Shown here in pieces: positions 1 through 9,250 of a DNA stretch of 55,593 bases (the first letter of the stretch is position 1; every line of letters begins with the position of its first letter). Source of the DNA: Candidatus Anammoxibacter sp. (lineage in GTDB: Bacteria > Planctomycetota > Brocadiia > Brocadiales > Anammoxibacteraceae); contig JAIQZO010000004.1 in assembly GCA_021777055.1 (NCBI GenBank), positions 1 through 55,593 of the forward strand. Direction: 5' to 3'. The translations under genes and the position numbers were made by a program. The notes below the pieces were generated by a model. It searched no databases. It saw only the letters and a program-made list of their open reading frames with translations, and had not been told where the DNA came from.

Positions 1-463
1 AAATGCCTAAAATTATAGAAATTTATTATTTATAAAAAACAAAGCTATTAACTTTAGGTACTTTTTCGCATCATGATGTTGCAAAATGTTCATAAATATG
101 GAACATTATTGCACTGCAAAAGGCTAACCGGACAATGCTGACAAAATCTTAAAGAAAAGACGTTTTTATAAAATAATACTATATAGTTATTCACACCGCT
201 AAAACTGCGTTTAAGACCACTTCAACGTAAAACCGTTTATCAAAAAAAAGCAACCGTTTACCAAAAATTGATTTTAATACTAAGCGTTCTCCATATAATT
301 ATTTTTATACAAGAATTATAATTCGCATCCATAAATATATTCTTTAGTTTTGCCAATATTGAAGGAGGTGATAAATAGTGAAATGGAACATTCTACGGCA
401 TAATATCTGAGTTTTGAAATTAAAAAATCTGAGTTTTGAAATTAAAAAAAAGGACGTTTTCTT
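1..463. other. Intergenic leader region with a tiny possible leader ORF
   Basis: No recognisable gene. It contains a strong Shine-Dalgarno-like sequence (AGGAGGTGA, 363-371) followed by a GTG at 378 that opens a ten-codon reading frame ending at the TGA at 408-410. An ATG at 383 opens an even shorter frame. A perfect 22-bp direct repeat lies just downstream (406-449). The mini-ORF may be the relic of a lost gene or a leader peptide; the sequence does not decide. Confidence 0.4.
406..449. repeat. Perfect tandem direct repeat, 2 x 22 bp
   Basis: Two adjacent copies of TCTGAGTTTTGAAATTAAAA followed by AA (406-427 and 428-449) sit directly upstream of the ribosome-binding region of the gene starting at 464. 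They look like a recent slippage duplication and may alter leader length or promoter spacing; no function can be assigned. Confidence 0.85.
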
Positions 464-1012
464 ATGTCTACAATTGAATTTATCTCAATAACGGTAGGAA
501 TAGTTAGTCTGGGACCTGGGTTTTGGGGTATATGGTTTGGTCTACATGAACGTAACAGGAGACTGCGGTTTGAAGTAAAAATACAAAGTCAATTCTGGTC
601 AAGTCTGGATCGGGCAAGATATGTTATTGGTGATCATTTGCTTATTCAGGAACTAGAGCAACAACTTGATCATCCAGAAAAGCATCAGTTATGGAATATA
701 CATCAGGCAGCCTCAGATCTTTATATATCATTAGTAGAACAGTATCTTTCCCACGTTACGACATTCACATACGACGATCTGAAAAGGCTTTGCGACAACA
801 AATTTATTTATATGCGATGGCAGGAAAAACAGTGGCGTTACCTTATCTGTAGAAGGCCTGAAAATTTATCCAATGCCGTCCCAGGGTATTTTATAAGATC
901 TGAATCAAGAGATCAAGAACCCATGGACAATACCCACATTTTTTTTGATATGGAAAAACAGAAAAACATGGGACTGCCAAATAAAACAACTGAATGCGAA
1001 ATGTCTCTTTAG
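464..1012 (+). CDS. Hypothetical membrane-anchored protein, 182 aa
   Basis: I do not recognise a family. The N-terminal ~25 residues form one hydrophobic segment (ISITVGIVSLGPGFWGIWFG) followed by basic residues (HERNRRLRFEVK), which suggests a single membrane anchor with a cytoplasmic remainder. The rest is charged, helical-looking and rich in Trp, Gln and His, with no catalytic motif visible. A short AGGA about 11 bases before the ATG is the likely ribosome-binding site. It is separated by 225 bp from the Mla-like operon on the same strand, so it is probably an independent unit. The frame is open over its full length with ordinary codon use for the window, so I take it as real, but the function is unknown. 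Confidence 0.65.
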   Translation: MSTIEFISITVGIVSLGPGFWGIWFGLHERNRRLRFEVKIQSQFWSSLDRARYVIGDHLLIQELEQQLDHPEKHQLWNIHQAASDLYISLVEQYLSHVTTFTYDDLKRLCDNKFIYMRWQEKQWRYLICRRPENLSNAVPGYFIRSESRDQEPMDNTHIFFDMEKQKNMGLPNKTTECEMSL

Positions 1013-1237
1013 CCCACAGTGTTACTTGCCAAACTACATTTAGTAATCGAAAATAAATAATTCGGTATTTTAGCTCGCAGATTTAAGTCATATTTGGTAA
1101 ATTTATAGTGCTAAAGCGGAAGCGTCGCTATCACGGGGTTGAGAATTTGCCAGGTAATACTTAACGATGAACGACTAAAATGCAGACATACTTATTCCAG
1201 ATTATTAGCATACAATTAAAATTATCGAAGAGAAATC

Positions 1238-2011
1238 ATGGTATTTGGAACCGGACGAACAATTAAGTTTATATCCAGTGAAATCACCGATATCAATGGA
1301 TCTATACAATTATTTTGGGAAGTAACAAAACAATTAATAGCACTAAAAGACAGAACAACAAGAAGCATCGTATACAAACAGATTTATCACACCGGTGTAG
1401 AACCTATGGGCTTAATAATCTTAACCGGAATATTTATAGGTCTTCTTATTATTACACAGACTAATAGTTTCGTTGGTGAAAACAAGGAAGTTGTAAGCAA
1501 GTTATTGGTATGGACCGTAGTCAGGGAGCTAAGCCCCTTGCTTGTTGCGGCATTAGTCATTTCCAGAAGCGGAACAATTATCACTTCGGAATTGGCCGCA
1601 ATGAAGTTAAAAAGGGAAATAGATAGCATTATCGTCATGGGCATTGATCCTTTACGATTTATTGTAATACCACGAGTCATTGGCATTACAATGGCTATGT
1701 TTGTTTTGACTTTCTACTTCCAGGTTGCAACGGTTGCAGGTGGCCTTGCTTTCTCTTCTTTACTGACAGGAATAGAATTTAGTCAATACTTTAAAGAGAT
1801 ATTTAGTACTATTAGTTTCATGGATATGATAATATCTTTATCAAAAAGCATTGTCTTTGGAATAATAATATCAACTACTTCTTGTTATCACGGTATAAAA
1901 CAACACACGTCAATCGTAGACGTTTCGCTCTCAACAAAGACGGCTGTCATGCAAAACATACACTCTATTGTTATCCTTGACGGCATAGCGACCATAGCAT
2001 TCTACTTATGA
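1238..2011 (+). CDS. mlaE: MlaE-family ABC transporter permease
   Basis: Inner-membrane permease of an MCE/Mla-type lipid transporter, the family that moves phospholipids or other lipids between inner and outer membrane. The 257-residue length is normal for MlaE. Family signatures are clear: RELSP at residues 96-100 followed by LLVAALVISRSG, then SELAAMKLKREIDS and VMGIDPLRFIVIPRV, the MlaE coupling region. About five hydrophobic segments follow the amphipathic N-terminus. The stop codon overlaps the next start (ATGA), so translation is probably coupled to the MlaF-like gene, and the MCE protein follows. The gene is intact. Lipid substrate and direction of transport cannot be told from sequence. 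Confidence 0.93.
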   Translation: MVFGTGRTIKFISSEITDINGSIQLFWEVTKQLIALKDRTTRSIVYKQIYHTGVEPMGLIILTGIFIGLLIITQTNSFVGENKEVVSKLLVWTVVRELSPLLVAALVISRSGTIITSELAAMKLKREIDSIIVMGIDPLRFIVIPRVIGITMAMFVLTFYFQVATVAGGLAFSSLLTGIEFSQYFKEIFSTISFMDMIISLSKSIVFGIIISTTSCYHGIKQHTSIVDVSLSTKTAVMQNIHSIVILDGIATIAFYL

Positions 2012-2691
2012 TAAAATTTAAGGATGTAACCACTAAGAGTTTTAAATCTGTCTCCTTTAAAATAGAAAAAGGAAAGAGATATAAAATAATTACAGAGTCA
2101 GATGATGAAAGAAGGGAATTCTTTGATACCCTCTTGGCTTTCACAAAGCCTTTATATGGGACGGTAGAGTTAATGGGAAAAGACCTTTTAACTGCCACAA
2201 AAAATGAGACATCTGATGTATTAAGAAAAATAGGTGTAGTTTGGAAGTATGGAGGGCTTATTAGCAGTTTATCAATTCTGGACTCAGTTCTACTACCTTT
2301 AAAATATCATAAAGTAGAGCAAAAATTAAAGCTTACTGACGAGGGAACAATAAATAATATGTTTAAACAGTTGGGTTCTAACATATCGGACAACCCAGGT
2401 TATTTAAAAGAGATGTGCGGCAATCTCCACATACATGACAAGAGGTTAATTGGTACGGTAAGGGCAATGATAAGCGAGCCAGACTTGATCATCTATGAGT
2501 CACTGTTTGAAGGATATAGACAGTCAATCGTCAATAATTTAATAGACATAGTTGAAAATTTCCACAAACAAAAAGAGGAAAGAACATCTATATTCCTTTT
2601 CTCAAAATCGGAAGAGGAATCTGGAAAACATGCTACGGTAGATTTTGTAATACGGCAGAACGGAAAACATTTTGACATAAATACACAATAA
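2008..2691 (+). CDS. Degenerate MlaF-like ABC ATPase homologue (probable pseudo-ATPase)
   Basis: Position, 227-residue length and overall pattern match the MlaF ATPase of an Mla transporter, but all the nucleotide-handling motifs are gone. Where Walker A (GxxGxGKT) should lie, residues 29-37 read TESDDERRE. The Q-loop Gln is Lys (VVWKYGGLI, 77-85). The signature LSGGM is MCGNL (136-140). Walker B plus catalytic Glu (normally DLIMFDEP) is DLIIYESL (159-166), and the switch His is Lys (LFSKS). Nevertheless the frame is open and overlaps mlaE by four bases (ATGA), which argues for selection on a non-catalytic role. It might scaffold MlaE or pair with an ATPase encoded elsewhere. A true pseudogene would be expected to carry stops; none are seen. 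Confidence 0.8.
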   Translation: MIKFKDVTTKSFKSVSFKIEKGKRYKIITESDDERREFFDTLLAFTKPLYGTVELMGKDLLTATKNETSDVLRKIGVVWKYGGLISSLSILDSVLLPLKYHKVEQKLKLTDEGTINNMFKQLGSNISDNPGYLKEMCGNLHIHDKRLIGTVRAMISEPDLIIYESLFEGYRQSIVNNLIDIVENFHKQKEERTSIFLFSKSEEESGKHATVDFVIRQNGKHFDINTQ

Positions 2692-2797
2692 TCAAGCCGC
2701 TCCATGTAACAATAAAACATATTAGTTTATTATGTCAAACTCCACAACATGAACTTTTTGTTATGATAATCTCATAATAAGCATTAAGGTTAACATT

Positions 2798-3739
2798 ATG
2801 GCAACCCCAAAGACGATAGACAATAAATTTTTAAGTATTGAGAAGAGAGGTGGGATCTTTGTTATTTTTGCCATCATAGGAATTGTTGCAGTCGCTTTCT
2901 TTATAGGATTACAGCAAAATATGTTTACCCCTAAAGTAAATATATATTTTGTCTCAAACAGCGGAAAGAATATAAAAACAGGTGCAAAGGTAGTCTTTAA
3001 CGGTTTTAAGATAGGAAAGATCAGCAGTGTCAACCTGGAAGAAGCAGGAAACGTAAAGGCTGAACTCTCCATAAACAGAGATTATATCAAATGGATAAAA
3101 AAGGATTCCGTCGCAAGACTAATGAAAGAATTAGCCATAGGAGACAGCATAATTGATATTACAAAGGGTTCAGAGAATACGAAAATAATAGCGGAAAATG
3201 ATTTTATCGCATTTGAACGAGCAAGATGGTTTCCTGCAATGGAAGACGAAATAAACACCATACCAATTACATTAACAAACAGCCCTTTTATAACAGATAT
3301 AATTACTGAACTGAAAACGGAACTTCAAGGGGAAATAAATCCTGTCCTTGAAAACGTAAAATTAGCATTAAAAAACTTTAGAACCCTGTCAGAAGATGCA
3401 TTGATAACAAGACAATATCTTGATTCAATGTACCAGAATGCAGACAGTAATCTAAATGAGCTTAACACTTTAGTCACACAGCTTAATGTAGACATCCCAA
3501 ACATAATTAAGAGTGTAAACAAAAGCCTTGACAGTATTAATTTAATGGCCACTGACTTTAGAAAAGTTACTATTAACGCCTTTGCTGAAATAATTGAGGT
3601 AATCAATGACGGAGCAACAATTTTGGGAGAAACTGAAGACGTTGTGGACGCAGTAAAACAAATCTGGCCAATAAGCTCGAAGATAAGAAAAAGGGCAGAC
3701 ATCAAAGAACAAATAATTAAGGTGGACAGCTATGAATAA
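2798..3739 (+). CDS. mlaD: MCE-domain (MlaD-like) lipid-binding protein
   Basis: Periplasmic substrate-binding component of the Mla-type transporter. One N-terminal transmembrane helix (about residues 19-38, GIFVIFAIIGIVAVAFFIG) anchors it in the inner membrane. An MCE domain follows at about 46-125 (VNIYFVSNSGKNIKTGAKV, then FNGFKIGKISSV). The remaining ~185 residues are helical with hydrophobic heptads and Asn/Leu-rich stretches, as in longer MCE proteins that form a coiled-coil channel or needle. At 313 aa it is longer than E. coli MlaD (183 aa). It follows the degenerate MlaF homologue by 106 bp and overlaps the next gene by 8 bp. An AAGG about 8 bases before the ATG may be the ribosome-binding site. 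Confidence 0.9.
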   Translation: MATPKTIDNKFLSIEKRGGIFVIFAIIGIVAVAFFIGLQQNMFTPKVNIYFVSNSGKNIKTGAKVVFNGFKIGKISSVNLEEAGNVKAELSINRDYIKWIKKDSVARLMKELAIGDSIIDITKGSENTKIIAENDFIAFERARWFPAMEDEINTIPITLTNSPFITDIITELKTELQGEINPVLENVKLALKNFRTLSEDALITRQYLDSMYQNADSNLNELNTLVTQLNVDIPNIIKSVNKSLDSINLMATDFRKVTINAFAEIIEVINDGATILGETEDVVDAVKQIWPISSKIRKRADIKEQIIKVDSYE

Positions 3740-4616
3740 AAATTTGTCAACTAAAAAGAGAATATACACTCTGAAATTTATTATCATTTTATCTATTTAC
3801 ATTTTCGTTATACCTAAGGCAACCGCAAATACACCGCTTGACGCGGCAAGATTAAACCATAAAGCAATGGCGAACTATATAACAGGTGATTATAAGAATG
3901 CATTATCGTTATACAGTGAAGCCCTCCGTATTGACCGTTCCATAGAGGACATTGACGGCATAGCGGTAAACCTGATCAATTTGTCAATTATTTACCGTAA
4001 GCGTAATGATTATAATAACGCGTTAAAATGTGTTAATGAAGTTTTTGATCATTTACATCCGGAACACGGGCACACTTTACGGTTATCAGAAGCTGCGATA
4101 GTTAAGACACTTATCTTTATTGACACAAAAGAGTATAGCAAAGCATGGGAATTGGTAGAAAAGGGTTTAACATTTCCAAAAAACAATGATACAAATACAA
4201 CGGGAAGGCTGTATAATCTTAAAACAAGATTGTTGCTCATAAAGAATGAGCCACATATGGCAATAAGCATGGGGATGAAAGCAATGCAGGCGAACAAACA
4301 AAATAAAGATGATGAAGAGACCTCTAATTCATTAAGGCTTCTAGCTGAAAGTAAAACAATATTAAAAGAGTATAGAGATGCGGAGAATTATTACAAACAA
4401 GCATTAGAACTGGACAAATCCTCAAACTTAAGCCGAAAAATAGGACTAGACCTTTTTGGATTGGGAAAGGTTGCATCTTTAGAAGAAAAAAAGGATGAAG
4501 CAGCTATATACTTCCAACGAGCACTAGCAATCTTTGAAAGTCATGGAGATCCAGAGGGCATAAAATATTTTAAGAAGACGATAAATGAGTTGAAAGTCAC
4601 AAAAGATTCAGAGTAA
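3732..4616 (+). CDS. Exported TPR-repeat protein
   Basis: The start overlaps the end of the MCE gene by 8 bp, so it belongs to the same operon. Residues 1-33 form a signal peptide or membrane anchor (basic NKNLSTKKR, then LKFIIILSIYIFVIP, then ATANT). The remainder is a series of tetratricopeptide repeats, for example AMANYITGDYKNALSLYSEA, then NLINLSIIYRKRNDYNNALK and LFGLGKVASLEEKKDEAAIY. It is likely a periplasmic scaffold. Its fixed position next to mlaED suggests, but does not prove, that it works with the lipid transporter or with the following membrane glycosyltransferase. It has no enzymatic motif. Confidence 0.8.
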   Translation: MNKNLSTKKRIYTLKFIIILSIYIFVIPKATANTPLDAARLNHKAMANYITGDYKNALSLYSEALRIDRSIEDIDGIAVNLINLSIIYRKRNDYNNALKCVNEVFDHLHPEHGHTLRLSEAAIVKTLIFIDTKEYSKAWELVEKGLTFPKNNDTNTTGRLYNLKTRLLLIKNEPHMAISMGMKAMQANKQNKDDEETSNSLRLLAESKTILKEYRDAENYYKQALELDKSSNLSRKIGLDLFGLGKVASLEEKKDEAAIYFQRALAIFESHGDPEGIKYFKKTINELKVTKDSE

Positions 4617-4621
4617 TTATT

Positions 4622-7006
4622 ATGAGACAAGGTACTAAAACTGACATTATAGTCATTTCAATAATATTAGTATTAACTGCGTTAATCTATTCAAATACAT
4701 TTTCCAATTCATTTCATTATGATGACGAAAGGGCAATTCTAGACAATGAAGCAATTAAAAGTTTTGTTGATTATGAAAATCTCTTCAAAATAAGCAGTAG
4801 GATAGGGAGCCGGCCAGTACTGAATCTTACATTTGCCGTAAATTACTATTTAGGAGGATTTAATGTCTTTGGATATCATTTATTCAACCTCATCATACAT
4901 ATGGCAGTATGTGTTCTTGTTTATTTTGTTGCAAGTAAAGTGTTTTTACGTACATATATTCATCAACAAGACGATAAGGACCTAGAGCAGTATAAGCTAT
5001 TACCCATATTTACATCTTTTTTGTTTGCTGTACATCCTATAAACACACAAGCGGTTAACTATATCTCCGCAAGGTCTTCTTCTTTATGTGTCCTCTTTAT
5101 CGTTATATCACTATGGCTATTTATAAAATTTCTTGATCTGTTTGCGGCAGTGGAAGGAGGAGAGGATCGTGTATTAAAAAGCAATCTAAGGTTCTTTTCT
5201 TTTTCACTCTTATACCTTTCCACATCATTAGCGGCCTTCCTGTTAGCTCTGGGTACCAGGAAAATGGCCATAATAGTTCCATTGTTGTTGATTTGTTTTG
5301 ACTACTATTTTTATAGTAGGCGGTTTAAAACTGGCAATAACAGTAACCGTTTGAATAAATATGATGAAGAAGCAAAAATCTCTTGGGGGTTTTTGTATAG
5401 GCTAAAACTGATAATCTGGAGGTTTAGATTATACCATATCCCTTACTGGGCAATTATTATTATTGGCGCTTTTAAATTTCTCAATTCCGACAATTTCAAC
5501 CTTTATGTACCATTACATGTTAACGTTTTAACTGCTTGCAAGGTGTACATCTATTATATTAAACTCTTGTTTGTACCTGTAGGATTGAGCATTGATCATA
5601 ACTTTCCCCTTGTAACCTCCTTTTCCGATATTCCAGGTATTACGTCAATTTGTCTGGTAATATTATTGATTGTACTTGCCATATTTCTGTTCAAAAATAA
5701 GAGAATAGTGTCATTCTCCATAGTGATATATTTTATTGCTCCCATTGCAACAAGCAGTATATTAATAATATCATACAGTAGCATGACCTCGTTAATCTCC
5801 GAACATCGTATCTACGCTTCTGCAATTGGTTTTTGTATGGCAATTTCAACGGTTATATGTATTGGATCAAAGTATATATTGAAATCAAAGCTTCTTTCTT
5901 TTGAGACAAACAGAAACAAATTATATTATATTCAAATCGGCATTATGTGCCCAGTAATAATTCTTTGTTGCATTACAACGTTTTATAGAAATAGAGATTG
6001 GAAGGACGAATACACATTGTGGTCAAAAGCAGTGAAACATCATCCGAGGAGTTTTAAGGCTCAATATAATTTGGGACAACTATATACGAAGAATAAAGAT
6101 TGGGACGCATCCATATCACATTATCTTAAAGCATCAGAACTAGACTTTAATGATTTCCAGGTACATAACAATCTTGGTATTGCATATAAGGAGAAAGGTG
6201 ACTTGGCATTAGCGATAAAAGAGTTCAATATCTCAACTGGATTAAAAGAAAACTATAGCGATGCAAGATTTAATCTCGCAATAGCCTTAGAAGAAGCGGG
6301 GAATGTGGACCAGGCGGTTAAGGAATACAAAAGATCATTGGAGCTTAAACCAAATAATATTATCGTCATGTATAACTTGGGAAATATATATATGGCAAAA
6401 GGGGATATTGATAGCGCGGAATCTATGTTTAAAAACGCCGTAGAGATTGCAGAAAAAGATGACTTTAACCGTTTGGAAATGTTTGAGGCTTACCATAAAA
6501 GCTCCTTGAATGAGATTATCGTGGAGGTAAAAGACAATGTTGTTATAAAGTCGCTTATCAACGTCGGATCTATTTATGTCAGAAAAGGCCGTGTTGACGA
6601 TGCAATCAATTTATTTAATAAGGAGTTGATAAAAAGACCCTATGCGGCAGAACTGCATTATAAACTTGGGTGGGCAAACTACAAAAAGGGGACCTTTGAC
6701 ATAGCAGAGCAAGAGTTGGAAAAAGCCATTGATTTAGATGCAAATATAGCAGAATGGCACAACTTTCTGGGGGTGATTAATAATCTACTTCAGAATCCGG
6801 GTAAAGCACTTAATGCGTTTACCACCGCAGTAAAATTAAGGCCTGATTATGCAAATGCACATAAAAATCTTGGGATTACTCTTTTCAACAACAAAGACTT
6901 TAAAAAAGCAACATTCCATCTAAACAAGACACTGGAACTTAATCCTAAACAGAAAGATGCTAAAGCAATAAGGAATTTATTGAAGGATTTAAATAATCGA
7001 GAGTAA
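4622..7006 (+). CDS. TMTC-like polytopic membrane glycosyltransferase with C-terminal TPRs
   Basis: A two-part protein of 794 residues. The N-terminal ~460 residues have about ten or more membrane segments and, in the first external loop, the acidic pair YDDERAI (33-39). This is followed by RPVLNLTFAVNYYLGGFNVF and GYHLFNLIIH, the arrangement of GT-C fold transferases of the TMTC/DUF1736 group. The C-terminal ~330 residues are TPRs (for example AQYNLGQLYTKNKDWDASIS, VHNNLGIAYKEKGDLALAIK). In eukaryotes TMTC proteins are O-mannosyltransferases using a lipid-linked sugar. Here the donor and acceptor are unknown, and transfer of a polyprenyl-linked sugar to an exported target is inference. It lies 5 bp after the TPR gene and is the last gene of the operon. 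Confidence 0.82.
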   Translation: MRQGTKTDIIVISIILVLTALIYSNTFSNSFHYDDERAILDNEAIKSFVDYENLFKISSRIGSRPVLNLTFAVNYYLGGFNVFGYHLFNLIIHMAVCVLVYFVASKVFLRTYIHQQDDKDLEQYKLLPIFTSFLFAVHPINTQAVNYISARSSSLCVLFIVISLWLFIKFLDLFAAVEGGEDRVLKSNLRFFSFSLLYLSTSLAAFLLALGTRKMAIIVPLLLICFDYYFYSRRFKTGNNSNRLNKYDEEAKISWGFLYRLKLIIWRFRLYHIPYWAIIIIGAFKFLNSDNFNLYVPLHVNVLTACKVYIYYIKLLFVPVGLSIDHNFPLVTSFSDIPGITSICLVILLIVLAIFLFKNKRIVSFSIVIYFIAPIATSSILIISYSSMTSLISEHRIYASAIGFCMAISTVICIGSKYILKSKLLSFETNRNKLYYIQIGIMCPVIILCCITTFYRNRDWKDEYTLWSKAVKHHPRSFKAQYNLGQLYTKNKDWDASISHYLKASELDFNDFQVHNNLGIAYKEKGDLALAIKEFNISTGLKENYSDARFNLAIALEEAGNVDQAVKEYKRSLELKPNNIIVMYNLGNIYMAKGDIDSAESMFKNAVEIAEKDDFNRLEMFEAYHKSSLNEIIVEVKDNVVIKSLINVGSIYVRKGRVDDAINLFNKELIKRPYAAELHYKLGWANYKKGTFDIAEQELEKAIDLDANIAEWHNFLGVINNLLQNPGKALNAFTTAVKLRPDYANAHKNLGITLFNNKDFKKATFHLNKTLELNPKQKDAKAIRNLLKDLNNRE

Positions 7007-7027
7007 TAATGCTTTCGTATTGGTTTC

Positions 7028-8164
7028 TCATACATTAGGAAGATGCAGGCGGTACTTCTTATCAGTGCTACGTTTAGGAATAAATCGCTCAAACAGAAAC
7101 AGGCACCCATATATTGTCAAAATTGAGATAAGGATCACTATGCATCTCATTGTTGATGCATTTAACAAAAAGATAGCCGTCCCACCGCTAAAGGCGGTAA
7201 AAAGAAAAATATATAGTACGGCGCTCTCAACCTTATGCCCCTTATAAAGCAACCTGTGTATCAGATGGTTTTGGTCTGCAATTACTACTGACTTTCGTTG
7301 AAAGAGTCGAATGGCAATAACTGAGAATGTGTCATAAAGTGGTATTCCCAATATTGCAATGGGAATAAGTAAAGCAAAATGCGAACTAACTTCATGGATC
7401 ATGAAAGTTGCCAGAATAGTGACAACAGATAAAACATATCCGAGAAACATACTTCCTGCACTTCCCATAAATATACTTGCCTTAGGAAAGTTAAATTTGA
7501 AAAACCCCAATGTTGATGCAACAAGAATTACAAGTAACATCCCAAGTAGAGGCTGATTTCCAAGAAACATCACAATTGAGAGCAATGTAGCAGAGATTAT
7601 AGATACACCGCTGGCTAATCCGTTTGCTCCATCTAGCAAATTAATCGCATTAATAATGCCTACAATCCATAAAATTGTTACAATGCAAGCTACGCTTTTC
7701 GGAAGAAAAAACAGTTCAGGCTGAAATCCAGAGAAGATAATGATAAATGCCACTACGGTTTCAAGGATTATCCTTCTTGCAATTGTAATTTTCTTTATGT
7801 CATCCAATAGCCCTATAAGCATTATTAACGTTCCGCAAATAATAAACAGCAATACCTCCTTAACTATATAAGTGGCATTGTTCGCATAAAAAGCCAGGGC
7901 AGGGGAAAAGTGGCTTTTCTCTTTAATATAATCTTTAAAGACTATAACGATTATCAGATGTAAAATAATTACAGATGTAAATGAGCCCCAGATTGCAATG
8001 CCACCTAAAAGAGGCATAGGGCATTTATGTGTTTTGCGATTATTTGGGTTGTCTATAATACCGTACTTCTTGGCAATCTTCCTTAATAACGGTATTAAGA
8101 AATAAGAGATTGCTAGAGTTAACACAAATATATACGTAATAAATAGAGAAAGTTCTTTCGTCAA
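7028..8164 (-). CDS. MraY/WecA-family phosphoglycosyl transferase (GT4, polyprenyl-phosphate)
   Basis: Polytopic inner-membrane enzyme that transfers a sugar-1-phosphate from a UDP-sugar to undecaprenyl phosphate, the initiating step of O-antigen, enterobacterial common antigen or teichoic acid type polymers. Family motifs are in order: PLLGGIA (51-57), LIGLLDDIKK with the catalytic-region Asp pair at 121-122, INLLDGANGLASG (175 on), MGSAGSMFLGY, and the His-containing loop DQNHLIHRLLYKGHK. About ten to eleven transmembrane helices are visible. The likely start is a TTG at 8162-8164 with only a weak A/G-rich upstream sequence. It converges with the TMTC-like gene, separated by 21 bp. Whether it uses UDP-GlcNAc (WecA/TagO-like) cannot be fixed by eye. 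Confidence 0.88.
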   Translation of the reverse strand: MTKELSLFITYIFVLTLAISYFLIPLLRKIAKKYGIIDNPNNRKTHKCPMPLLGGIAIWGSFTSVIILHLIIVIVFKDYIKEKSHFSPALAFYANNATYIVKEVLLFIICGTLIMLIGLLDDIKKITIARRIILETVVAFIIIFSGFQPELFFLPKSVACIVTILWIVGIINAINLLDGANGLASGVSIISATLLSIVMFLGNQPLLGMLLVILVASTLGFFKFNFPKASIFMGSAGSMFLGYVLSVVTILATFMIHEVSSHFALLIPIAILGIPLYDTFSVIAIRLFQRKSVVIADQNHLIHRLLYKGHKVESAVLYIFLFTAFSGGTAIFLLNASTMRCIVILISILTIYGCLFLFERFIPKRSTDKKYRLHLPNV

Positions 8165-8320
8165 TGTATTTTTTCTTTTCTGAAAAACTTATTAAGTGTA
8201 AAATCGTAATTCCTATCCTTAATAAGTGGTAAAATTTTACAGCACAACAGAGGATTTAAGATCTCGTTGTGTATAATAACTAAATAGCTGGCAGGCTCGT
8301 AATCTAATTTAAAGCTTTAA

Positions 8321-9031
8321 ATGACAAAAATCAAAGAAACGGAATTAACAGTTGTTATTGTAACATATAATTCAGAGAAATTTATAGACCGATGCCTTAA
8401 TTCTATTAAAAACAACCAAATTGTAATTGTCGATAACAACTCAAGTGATAATACTATAAAAATAGCAGAAAAACACAACCCTAAAATTATAATAAGTAAT
8501 AAAAATTATGGTTATGCAAAGGCCGCAAACATTGGAATTGAAAATTCTCATGGAGATTATATCCTTCTTATCAACCCTGATATCTATTTGCAGGAAGATA
8601 CAATAGAAGATCTAATCCTCTTTATGCACGAAAATAAAAAGTGCGATGTTCAGGGACCAAAACTTTTGGATGATAACGGAGAATTGATATTCTCATGTAA
8701 ACGCTTCCCCACATTAAAAGATGCAGCAGGACGAAGGCTTGGCATATTTAGGGACTCCGTTAGCCGCCACTTGATGTACGATTATGACCATAAAGAACCC
8801 AGGATTGTAGATTGGATTTCTGGAGGATGTATGTTGTTTAAAAACGGGTACAAATTTGATGAACGATACTTTTTATACTTGGAAGATGTGGACTTCTGCA
8901 AGGGAAAACGGGTCTATTATAACCCTAATGCTGCCGCAGTCCATTCTGTTCAAAGAGATTCCACCAGGAAACTTAAACACTTTTTTTTTCACGCAAGAAG
9001 CTTTTTAAAGTATAAGCTAAAGCATTTTTAA
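8321..9031 (+). CDS. Family 2 glycosyltransferase
   Basis: Cytoplasmic GT-A type transferase of the rhamnosyltransferase-like GT2 group. It begins with the nucleotide-binding strand VVIVTYNSEKFIDRCLNSI, then IVIVDNNSSDNT. The metal-binding motif is in LINPDIYL (about residues 83-90). The acceptor-side features WISGGCMLFK and FLYLEDVDFCKGKR follow near residue 165-200. The 236-residue length is somewhat short for the group (usually 270-310), but both ends look complete. It is divergent from the phosphoglycosyl transferase gene, separated by 156 bp, so the two may share a promoter region and act on the same glycan. The sugar specificity is not predictable. Confidence 0.88.
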   Translation: MTKIKETELTVVIVTYNSEKFIDRCLNSIKNNQIVIVDNNSSDNTIKIAEKHNPKIIISNKNYGYAKAANIGIENSHGDYILLINPDIYLQEDTIEDLILFMHENKKCDVQGPKLLDDNGELIFSCKRFPTLKDAAGRRLGIFRDSVSRHLMYDYDHKEPRIVDWISGGCMLFKNGYKFDERYFLYLEDVDFCKGKRVYYNPNAAAVHSVQRDSTRKLKHFFFHARSFLKYKLKHF

Positions 9032-9250
9032 GATCATTAGCGTATTAGGTGGACTTTAATAACAAAATCCCACAGAAACAGACAGATCGTTTCTATATAG
9101 GCTGCATTTTATACACTGAAATGAGCTACGGAAAGTATGTCGGTACGTAATACGCATTCTACATTTGTTGTATTTCACACTTTCTTCAATCTTTTACAGC
9201 ACAACTATTTAAAATAAAAATATCTAGACTCTAAATTCAACATAAAAAAA

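Noticed and set aside
60..120. Sigma-54-like promoter (TGGAAC...TTGCA near 99-113)
   Set aside because: The spacing between the GG and GC elements is one base short and no enhancer-binding regulator is nearby.
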